Positions 54,938 through 64,000 of a stretch of 64,000 nucleotides of DNA are shown here, piece by piece. Positions within the stretch are counted from its first letter, which is position 1; each line of letters begins with the position of its first letter. The notes beneath the pieces are model-generated. The model was given only the letters and a program-made list of their open reading frames with translations, ran no database searches and was not told the origin of the DNA. Source of the stretch: Bradyrhizobium sp. CCBAU 53351 (GTDB lineage: Bacteria; Pseudomonadota; Alphaproteobacteria; Rhizobiales; Xanthobacteraceae). The stretch covers positions 806,001 through 870,000 of the forward strand of contig NZ_CP030060.1 of the NCBI RefSeq assembly GCF_015291745.1, written 5' to 3'. The translations under genes and the position numbers were made by a program.

Positions 54938-55858
54938 ATGCCCGCCGAGAGAGCGCCGATGCGGAAGGTTCGAGAAGTTTTGAGACTGCGGCACGCCCTT
55001 GGCGTGAGCGAGCGGCAGATCGCCGTCACGGTCGGCATCAGCCGATCGACGGTTGGCGAGTATCTGCGGCGGGCTGCCGTGATCGGCATCACCTGGCCGG
55101 TGCCGGAAGGGATGGACGACGGCGAACTCGAGCGCCGGCTGTTCACGCCGCCGACATTCGAGGAGAAGCCGGCGCGGCCGTTGCCCGACTGGAAGGCGGT
55201 GCACCGGGAGCTGAAGCGGCGCAGCGTGACGTTGCTCCTGTTGTGGGAGGAATATCGCGCGGAGCACGCCGACGGCTATGGCTACAGCCGGTTTTGCGAT
55301 CTCTACCGGGAATGGAGCGAGGCGATCTCGCCGACCATGCGGCAGACGCATGGGCCTGGAGAGAAGCTGTTCGTCGACTTCGCGGGCGACACGGTGCCGG
55401 TGTTCGACGCCGCGACCGGCGCGCAGCGGCTGGCCCATGTCTTCGTCGCGGTGCTAGGAGCATCCAACTACACCTTTGCCGAGGCGCGTTGGTCGGAAGG
55501 GCTGGCCGACTGGATCGGGCTGCACGCCAATACGTTGCGCGCGATCGGCGGCGTGCCGAAGGCGATCGTCTGCGACAATCTGAAGGCCGGCGTCACCGCC
55601 ACCTGTCGCTATGAGCCGGGCATCAACCGCACCTACCAGGAGCTGGCCGAGCACTACGGCACCGCGATCCTGCCCACGCGTCCGCGCAAACCACGCGACA
55701 AGGCGAAGGTGGAAGTGGCGGTGCAGATCGTCCAGCGGTTTGTGCTGGCGCGGCTGCGGAACCGGCGCTTCTTCTCGCTTGACGAACTCAACGGGGCCAT
55801 CCGCAAGGCGATCGCGGACCTCAACGACTCTTATGCAGAGTCTTGTCTGATAAAATAG
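54938..55858 (+). pseudogene. istA: IS21 IstA N-terminal half (element B, inverted)
   Basis: About 297 native codons: VREVLRLRHALGVSERQIAV (helix-turn-helix), FVDFAGDTVPVFD and VCDNLKAGV (two catalytic Asp), KAKVEVAVQIVQRFVLARL (Glu). Native reading ends at SYA (55829-55836), followed by a few chance codons. The C-terminal half is at 44475-45134. Confidence 0.88.
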
Positions 55859-55987
55859 CTGCGACCGATAGTGGCTCGTGCCACGGCTCTGTGCGTTACG
55901 GACCTCCTCTGCGAGCGGGGCGGTAGGAGGGTGTCCGGAACGATGTGTAAGGAGGTTTCTGTGAGTTTACCTTAATTGGAGACTCAC

Positions 55988-57213
55988 ATGACCACCGATA
56001 CGACGATTACCCCTGAACTGCTGGACCAGCTTCTTGCGAACTACAGCAAGCCCGAAAACCTGACCGGCGAGAATGGGCTGTTCAAGCAGCTCAAGAAGGC
56101 CTTGATCGAGCGCGCACTTGGAGCCGAGCTGACCGAGCATTTGGGCTACGAGAAGGGTGATCCTGCCGGCCGGGGCTCAGGCAACAGCCGCAACGGGACA
56201 AGCTCGAAGACGATCCTGACGGAGGATGGCGAGATCGAGATTACCGTGCCTCGCGATCGGGCCGGCAGCTTCGAGCCGCAGTTGACCGCCAAGGGGCAGA
56301 CCCGGTTCGATGGTTTCGACGACAAGATCCTGAGCCTCTATGCCCGCGGCATGACGGTGCGGGAGATCCAGGGCCACCTGGCCGAGCTCTAAGGCGCCGA
56401 GGTCTCGCCCGATCTCATTAGCCGGGTGGCCGACGCCGTCCTCGATGAGGTCCGGGAATGCCAGAGCCGGCCGCTCGACGCCGTGTACCCAATCGTCTTT
56501 TTTGACGCGCTGCGGGTCAAGATACGCGACGAAGGGCTGGTCAAGAACAAGGCGGTCTACGTTGCGCTCGCCTACAATGCCGATGGCGAGAAGGACGCTC
56601 GGGCTCTGGATCGAGCAGACCGAGGGCGCCAAATTCTGGCTGCGGGTCGTCAACGAACTCAAGGCGCGCGGCGTCAACGATATCCTGATTGCCGTCGTCG
56701 ACGAGCTGAAGGGGTTTCCCGAGGCGATCACATCGGTCTACCCGCAGACGCTGGTGCAGACCTGCATCGTGCACCTGATCCGTAACAGCCTTGCCTTCGT
56801 CTCCTGGAAGGACCGCAAGGCGATCCTGCCCTCGAAAGGCGATCTATCGGGCTGAGAGTGCCGACGCGGCGGCGCTGAGGCTTGCCGAGTTCGAGGCCGA
56901 ATGGGGCAAGCGCTATCCCGCCATTGGCCAGATCTGGCGCAAAGCGTGGGAGCACGTAGTGCCGTTCTTCGCCTTCGCGCCTGGCATCCGAAAGATGATC
57001 TACACGACAAACGGGGTCGAGGCGCTACATCGTTCGCTGCGCAAGATCATCAAGACCCGCGGCAGCTTCCCGACCGACGAGGCGGCGCTCAAGCTGTTGT
57101 ATCTCGCCCTCAGGAACGCTGGCGTTTATTGGCGGCGACCGGTTGAATGGACTGCCGCGATGGGGCAGTTCGCCATCCACTTCGGCGCGCGGTTTCCCGG
57201 AACAGCGCGCTGA
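55988..57213 (+). pseudogene. IS256 transposase with nonsense and frameshifts
   Basis: ATG 55988 after GGAG. TENLTGENGLFKQLKKAL-like start, LGYEKGDPAGRGSGNSRNG, VPRDRAGSFEPQL. TAA at 56390-56392 replaces a Tyr codon (HLAEL-stop-GAE). [12 protein letters not shown] (first Asp) follows; frameshifts near 56590 and 56840 separate [15 protein letters not shown] and the tail GIRKMIYTTNGVEALHRSLR. Inactive. Confidence 0.88.
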
Positions 57214-57252
57214 TGATCACAACCGACATCACGGCGCCGACCATGATCGTTT

Positions 57253-57327
57253 GGACCGAACCTTCGCCGTCAAGCCCCGCGCCTGCGGCGCGCCGCTGCG
57301 CGGCTTCGGGGCTTGACCGCTCGGTCC
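57253..57327. repeat. Large imperfect palindrome in the IS256 3' region
   Basis: GGACCGA/TCGGTCC outer arms, GTCAAGCCCCG/CGGGGCTTGAC (57269-57279/57307-57317) inner arms, and a GC-rich centre that can also pair. REP-like. Confidence 0.65.
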
Positions 57328-57489
57328 GGCCAAGCAGAATTATCGGCCATGCCGTCGATGCCAGCTTTCAATGTCTCAAACGCAAAACCCACCTTCACAG
57401 AAATCGCTTACACAAAACTTCGGACATTCCCGGCGGTAGCGGCTGCGACAACATCATCAAACTAGCCACTGACATTTATCGTGACCTCG

Positions 57490-57527
57490 CCCCCAAGTGT
57501 TATCCAGTCCTGAGTTCAGGTGCTCCG
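57490..57527 (-). repeat. IS3 right-end remnant
   Basis: CCAAGTGTTATCCAG... CTGAGTTC resembles 58646-58675 (CCAAGTTTTATCCAG... CTGAGTTC), the end of the IS3 element at 58.6-59.6 kb. No OrfB adjoins it. Confidence 0.65.
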
Positions 57528-57529
57528 GG

Positions 57530-57708
57530 AAGGTCTGGCCACTCGGCGCGTCTTCCGACGCTTTCGCACGGGCGACCGCGAGCTCGGCGGCGATCTCCGT
57601 ACCCTTAGCGCGCTCGGCTGCCGGCGCCGCCTTCAGGGCGGCAACGTCATCCGGAGCGGCGTCGCGATCCGCATTCATGCGACGCAGTGAATCACAGATT
57701 GAATGCAT
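57530..57708 (-). pseudogene. IS66 TnpC N-terminal fragment (element D)
   Basis: MNADRDAAPDDVAALKAAPA, ELAVARAKASEDA. About 55 codons, then cut by the IS3-end remnant. Confidence 0.65.
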
Positions 57709-57748
57709 TGGGACTCCCAAATGTCGGCAATATGAGGATTTTCCTGGA

Positions 57749-58096
57749 TTAGCCCCCGCTCTGCGGCCGCCAGCTCAGTTGGGGAGTCCACCAGTCGATG
57801 CCCTCGAGCATGTAAGCCATTTGCGCTGCCGAGATCGACACCGCGCCGACCGACGTCGACGGCCAGATGAACCTGCCGTGATCCAGGCGCTTGGCATAGA
57901 GCGACATGCCCAAGCCGTCATGCGAGAGAATCTTGACCAGAAGGCCGCGGCGGCCCCATAAGATATAGAGATCGCCGGCATGGGGATCGCGCTCCAAGCT
58001 TTCCTGAACCGCAAGCGCCAAACTTTGCATGGCCCGACGCATGTCGGTGTGGCCAGTCGCGATCCATACCCTGACGCCGCTCGGGAGCGGGATCAT
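57749..58096 (-). CDS. tnpB: IS66 TnpB (element D)
   Basis: 115 aa, complete: SGVRVWIATGHTDMRRAMQS, LYILWGRRGLLVKILSHDGL, RFIWPSTSVGAVSISAAQM. The start overlaps the tnpA end. Confidence 0.9.
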   Translation of the reverse strand: MIPLPSGVRVWIATGHTDMRRAMQSLALAVQESLERDPHAGDLYILWGRRGLLVKILSHDGLGMSLYAKRLDHGRFIWPSTSVGAVSISAAQMAYMLEGIDWWTPQLSWRPQSGG

Positions 58097-58640
58097 CGTC
58101 GTCGCAGAAGCTCAAAAACCCGCTGCAGCTCGTCGCGATCAACGCGAACACGACAGCCGCCGCTAAGCTCGATCTCGATGATTCCAGCCGTTGCGCGTTG
58201 CTTAGGAGGCGAAGACGCCAGTTGCGACGTGCTGATCGATGCCGGTGCACGTGTGATCTCGACAGGAACCAGAGCTGGCACCGCATCACCGCCCAGGCGG
58301 CTTGGCGCGCCTGCCGGAACAGCAAGCTATGCGAGGCACTGATTGCGCAGCAGAAGTTGCAGATCGCCAAGCTAAAGCGTCAGATCTGACGCCACCGGGG
58401 ACGAGCTGGCGGCGGAAGAGGCTGTGGCAAACCGACGACGGTGCGCGGATTTACCCGCAAGCGCAGTTGGCGCTGACGTTCGAAGAGCTGGAAGTCGTGA
58501 GCCACCCCATGCCGGCGCGCGACGCCGCAGACCGTCTCGCCGGCCTGCAAACGTCTCCTCGACAGACGGACCTTCTCGTCGTAACTCCATCGCCGCCGAC
58601 GCTCGGCACCCAACACATTGACCTGCATCCGCACGTGCTG
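58093..58640 (-). pseudogene. IS66 TnpA, frameshifted (element D)
   Basis: N-terminal NVLGAERRRRWSYDEKVRL, VCGVARRHGVA, then several frame changes; C-terminal GIIEIELSGGCRVRVDRDEL to the stop at 58093. Confidence 0.75.
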
Positions 58641-58644
58641 ACCT

Positions 58645-59620
58645 TGCCCCAAGTTTTATCCAGCCCTGAGTTCGCCCCGGTCGTTGGATTTGCCCAGTTG
58701 GGGGAGCGACGGGAGCTGGCGCAGAGCCTTCGGCATAACGCACAGCGCCAGATCCCGTCGCGGATGGCAGGTGTCGGCGAACTCGGACGGCGTTTTCCAT
58801 CCGAGCTGAGAGTGTGGTCGTGCGTCGTTGTAGTGGGCCCGCCCGCATCCGAGCGCGACGAGGGCCTGCGCCAGTGACGTGAACAGCGTCTCGTTGAGCA
58901 GTTCGTCCCGCAGCCGGCCATTGAAGCGCTCGATGAACGCATTCTGCATGGGCTTGCCCGGCGCGATGTAATGCCAACCGACGGGGCTTTGATCGGCCCA
59001 TGTCAGGATGGCGTTGCTGGTGAGCTCGGTGCCGTTGTCGCTGACCACCATCCTGGGCTCGCCGCGCTCGAACATCAGCCGGTCCAGTTCCCGCGCCACG
59101 CGGATGCCGGAGAGCGAGGTATCGGCGACTAGCGCCAAGCACTCGCGGGTGCAGTCATCGACCACGGTGAGGACGCTGAAGCGGCGGCCGCAGGTCAGCT
59201 GATCCGACACGAAGTCGAGCAACCAGCGATCGTTGCGGGCCATCGGCACCGTCATTGGCGCCCGGGTCCCAAGGGCGGCCCGCTTGCGGCCGCCGCGGCG
59301 GCGTACCGCAAGCCTCTCTTCCCCGGAACAGCTTCTTGTGGTTTGACCAGGTAGCCCTCCCGGTTGAGCAGCACGTGCAGGCGCCGACAAACAAAAACGA
59401 CGGCGTTCGTGGGCGATCGCCCGCATGCGCTGCCGTAGGACGGCATCGTCCGCCCGGATTGTCAGATATCTGATGGTCATGCGGCAGCAGCCGATGGCTT
59501 TACACGCCCGCCGTTCGCTCATCCCGTGGGCAACCATGAGATACGCGACAGCTTTCCGCTTGCCCGCGGGCGTCACCATTAATGGGATGGACCGCCCCGT
59601 CCTCCTCCCTCATCATAGGA
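58645..59620 (-). mobile_element. IS3-family element, orfA missing
   Basis: Right end about 58645 (CCAAGTTTTATCCAG), OrfB 58656-59579. No OrfA is found; the left side is replaced by an IS110 gene at 59646. Confidence 0.7.
58656..59579 (-). pseudogene. IS3 OrfB with a compensated frameshift segment
   Basis: 307 codons open. Catalytic DDE present: [45 protein letters not shown]. Residues about 62-90 are read in the wrong frame (the family reading [14 protein letters not shown] is in the neighbouring frame, 59340-59400), with a second indel restoring frame at [12 protein letters not shown]. Probably misfolded. Confidence 0.8.
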
Positions 59621-59645
59621 AGGGCAGACTAAAGAGGAGAGTATC

Positions 59646-60025
59646 ATGGCCGATCGCAATTTGCCGCGACCCGCGGCTGTCTATGGAATCGACATTGGCA
59701 AGAACCTATTCCACGTCGTTGGCCTGAGCTGCGACGGCACACCTGTTCAGAAATTTCGCTTTCGAGGGGACACCCTTCTTCAGTTCTTTGCGCGCGCACA
59801 ACCAAGCATAGTTGGCATGGAATCCTGCGTCGGTCCACAGTGGCTCGCCCGGAAGATACAGGCACTTGGTCACAAGGTGCGCCTGATCCCCGTGCAATTC
59901 GTGAAGCCCTACGTGAAGTCAAACAAGAACGATATCATCGACGCCGAGGCGATCGCTGAGGCCGCTACGCGACCGACAATGCGCTTCGTTGCCGTGAAGG
60001 AGGAGGACCAAGTGGATCTTCAAGC
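59646..60025 (+). pseudogene. IS110 transposase N-terminal part (scrambled)
   Basis: YGIDIGKNLFHVVGLSCDG, GMESCVGPQWLARKI, NKNDIIDAEAIAEAATRPTM up to VDLQA at 60025. The next segment of the protein is present but inverted (60030-60194). Confidence 0.85.
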
Positions 60026-60029
60026 GCGT

Positions 60030-60194
60030 TTCCTTCGTCATTCAAACGCGCGGCAACTCGAGATTGAATATTCCGGCACCCTGACGCAAAGGTACACCGT
60101 ACTCGAGGCAGAAAGCCCGCGTCTGATTGATCAGGCGTGTCCTCGAGCCGACCATCTGGCACGGATTCGCGATGCAGCGCTTCCAGTTGCATAA
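60030..60194 (-). pseudogene. IS110 central segment, inverted
   Basis: On the minus strand QLEALHRESVPDG / QMVGSRTRLINQTRAFCLEY, GVPLRQGAGIFNLELPR: the piece that should follow VDLQA. A frame change lies within it. Confidence 0.75.
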
Positions 60195-60336
60195 ATGTAT
60201 CCGGCCTCTCGCGAGTGGACTGCTGTTGCAGCCACGCCATGATGAGATCCGCGCACGCCGTTCCCAATAAATAGTTCGGGCAGGAAGCCCGCTTTTTTGC
60301 ACAGGGCTTACGGCATGTTGATCCACTGTTTCGTCA

Positions 60337-61882
<1,546 letters not shown>

Positions 61883-61886
<4 letters not shown>

Positions 61887-62230
61887 GCGTAGCCAATACC
61901 GTTGATACCGCGCGCCTCAATCTGTTGCTCAACGAGCTCCGCCTCCCGGCCATCAAGGTGCTGTGGGCGCAATTTGCCGAGCAGTCCGACAAGGAAGGTT
62001 GGCCAGCGGCCCGCTTCCTCGCCACCATTGCCGAGCACGAGATCGCCGAACGCGGTCGCCGGCTCACCGAGCGCCATCTCGTCGAGGCGCGGCTGTCTGC
62101 TGGGAAGACCTTCGGCGGCTTCGACTTCGAGGCCGTGCCGATGATCTCCAAGGCGCAGGTGATGGCGCTCGCCGCCGGTGACAGCTGGTTGGGTAAGGGT
62201 GCCAATTTGCTCCTGTTCGGGCCGCCCGAG
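61883..62230 (+). pseudogene. istB: IS21 IstB N-terminal part (copy 3)
   Basis: Open from ATG 61883 to LLLFGPP, cut inside Walker A by the recombinase element. Confidence 0.88.
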
Positions 62231-62261
62231 TCCGATTCATACTGCCCACCTCGTTATGCCA

Positions 62262-64000
62262 TTATAGTTCAAGCTCTCTTTGGCGGAGATCGCCAGACGA
62301 CGGGCGCCGGAAGCGCCGCGCCTGCGCGGCGTTCCTGACCTCGGGGTGCTCCAGATCAGGCGCCTTGATCACCCAGGGTGCGCCCTTGCACAGCTGGTGC
62401 GCGGGCAAGCTTCGCTCCGCGATCAGACGGCGAACCGTCGATGGGCTGACCGTCAACGCAGCGGCGGCTTCATCCAGAGTAATTTCTCCTCTCTCCATGC
62501 GTTCGCCTTCCCGGTAGGGTGCGATAGCTTGCTGGTTGCGCAAGTGACGAACGCGGGCGCGGGTCCAGCTGTTACCGTGCCCCGTCGACTTGCCGCTCGG
62601 TCGAGGACCGCCGCGATCGTGCCGTCGGGCATCTGGCGTGCCAGAACACGCAGGAGATCGATGACATCTGCGGATGTGCTCCAGCGGTGTTGGCCCGTGC
62701 GGTTCTTTCTGGTCTCTAGCGCTGTGTGATCGCCGCCCTGCCAGTGGATCACAAGCTCAATTGCCGCATCGCCGACGCATACAACGATTTCGTGGATTAA
62801 GGTTCGGATGATCCCCTTGCGCGTGGCAGGCGTCGCCCCAGGACTGTTCCAGGCCCGCTCCAAATCGGAGCCAAGCGCAAGCAGCCGCTCGCGATCCGCC
62901 TCGCTCAGAGGACTCTCCGGCTTGGCCAACAGTGCACCGCGCTCTTCCTCGAGCGCGCGGACGGCCAGCAGACGTTCATTCCAACGTCGCTCCAGCTCGC
63001 CGGCGACCAGGCGATTGTCGGGATCGACAGCCTCATATCGCCGACGAGCCCGAGTGGCCTCATAGCGCGCTTGCTCACGCTTGGGCAGGCGTATCTCGCT
63101 GTGAACGCCGCCAACCCAGTGGACGACGAGGACGATCTCGGAGGCCGCATCATCGATATCGGCTACGACCTCATGGATGAGGGTGCGCACAATGCGCTTC
63201 TTGAGGCGAGCATCCGTCGTCGGCGCATCCCAGACCGTTCTGAGGTTCGAGGCCAGAACGCCGAGCGAGGCTGGATCAGCAATGGGGGCAGGCATCGCCG
63301 CATTATGCGTGGCGATTTTGCCCTCGACCTCCGCTGCGTGAGCGAGCGTCCTGTTCCAGCGCGCTCCAAGCTCGCCCGCCACCAGCCGGCTCGCGGGGTC
63401 AGCGGCATCGTATTGCCGGAAAAGCCTGGTCGGCGGCATAGCGCGCCGCTTCGAGATCGCGACTGAGAGCATCGCGCACCTGATCGCGCCGTTCCCCTGG
63501 CTTCCTTGGCGGCAGCGGTTGCGGCGGCGATAGCGCCCGGACCGATGACGCCAAGCAGTGCTTCCTCGATTGCATCATCGACGGGCAGTCCGCCGAAGCC
63601 GATGCAGTGAGGGCCGCCATTGTCCATCCAGGCGCGGCTACAGCTATAGCGCGGGATATGGTGGTTCATGCCGGAGTACCGGAGTGTGAGCTTGCGACCG
63701 CAGCGCTTGCACCGGATCAGACCGGCCAGCAGCGCGTCACCATGCTTGGGCGCGCCGTGATGCCGACCGGTGGGAGCGTTGCTGCTGACCATGGTGCGGA
63801 TCGCCTCGAACCTCTCCCAGCTCACATACCCGTCGTGGGTGTTGGGCTTCAGCGCCAGCCATTCGCTCCGCGCCTGCGGCGGATCTTCACGCTCACACCC
63901 ACGGCGCTGTATCCCGCCGCGACAGCCGTCTTACCATAGGCATAGGCGCCGCCGTAGACCGGGTTCTCAATGATCCGGTGGATGGCGGAGTAGCTCGGTC
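62262..64000 (-). pseudogene. Large serine recombinase, frameshifted, N-terminus beyond window
   Basis: Minus strand. 63880-64000: SAIHRIIENPVYGGAYAYG (recombinase domain). 63600-63830: zinc ribbon LIRCKRCGRKLTLRYSG, YSCSRAW. 62690-63430: coiled region in two tandem related copies. 62262-62500: C-terminal helix-turn-helix ITLDEAAAALTVSPSTVRRL. Frame changes near 63870, 63480 and 62520. The resolvase catalytic domain lies outside the window. Probably from a conjugative or phage-like element, now dead. Confidence 0.82.
62699..63421 (-). repeat. Tandem duplication inside the serine recombinase
   Basis: Unit 1 (63077-63421) and unit 2 (62699-63040) each run YDAADP/YEAVDP, RLVAGEL..RWN, ..WDAP/WNSP, KRIVRTLIHEVV/KGIIRTLIHEIV, HWVGG/HWQGG. 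Roughly 45 percent identical at protein level by eye. Confidence 0.8.

Larger units (their letters stand above)
55837..57435 (+). mobile_element. IS256-family element, decayed
   Basis: Left noncoding part from about 55837, broken transposase 55988-57213, 3' noncoding part to about 57435 (CAAAACTTCGGACATTCC, shared with the 26.2 kb relic). It sits exactly at the right breakpoint of the inferred inversion. Confidence 0.7.

Overview
This 64 kb window looks like part of an alpha-proteobacterial symbiosis island, most likely Bradyrhizobium. That is an inference from the gene families, the high GC content, an island-type rpoN and extreme insertion-sequence (IS) density; no nod or nif gene is present to prove it. 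Roughly three quarters of the DNA is mobile elements or their wreckage: IS21, IS110/IS1111, IS66, IS3, IS5, IS256, IS630 and IS91 families, a three-recombinase RIT element, a group II intron tail and a large serine recombinase. No tRNA, rRNA or CRISPR array was seen.

Layout. 1-5.6 kb: decayed IS630 and IS110 plus two small secreted-protein genes. 5.66-9.70 kb: an IS21 element whose istA is interrupted by an IS1111-type element, inserted into an IS91-end remnant. 9.7-12.9 kb: IS relics and a cold-shock gene. 13-20 kb: the densest real-gene block: rpoN, an aspartokinase, an EctB-type diaminobutyrate aminotransferase and an outer-membrane beta-barrel protein. 20.4-29.1 kb: a decayed IS66 split by a second IS21+IS1111 nest, then IS110 and IS5. 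29.3-32.3 kb: small genes and a MATE exporter. 33-37.3 kb: IS630 relic, a sigma-54 promoter, an acyl-CoA ligase and a crotonyl-CoA carboxylase/reductase-like protein. 37.3-45.1 kb: an IS66 element (with a pRiA4b ORF-3-like passenger) carrying a RIT element and half of an IS21. 45.3-47.4 kb: a GNAT-like protein and a C45-type acyltransferase/peptidase. 47.4-64 kb: nested IS5, IS66, group II intron, IS3/IS110, IS91, IS21, IS256, IS66, IS3, scrambled IS110, a third IS21 fragment and a decayed serine recombinase.

How genes may work together. Aspartokinase plus EctB-like transaminase would feed L-2,4-diaminobutyrate. The acyl-CoA ligase and carboxylase/reductase would make activated acyl units. 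The GNAT-like and C45 proteins are candidate acyl-transfer or amide-hydrolysis enzymes, and the MATE protein a possible exporter. RpoN and a near-perfect -24/-12 promoter before the ligase suggest symbiotic (NifA-type) control. That these form one pathway is inference only.

Main structural results: (1) two identical IS1111 elements sit at the same base of two diverged IS21 copies, and their 3' noncoding region holds two 7-nt segments matching the two halves of that target, arranged like a guide-RNA loop; (2) a single inversion of about 10.7 kb, when undone, restores both an IS66 tnpA and an IS21 istA in frame, with IS ends and a 7-bp target duplication intact; (3) a RIT element lies inside IS66 tnpC.
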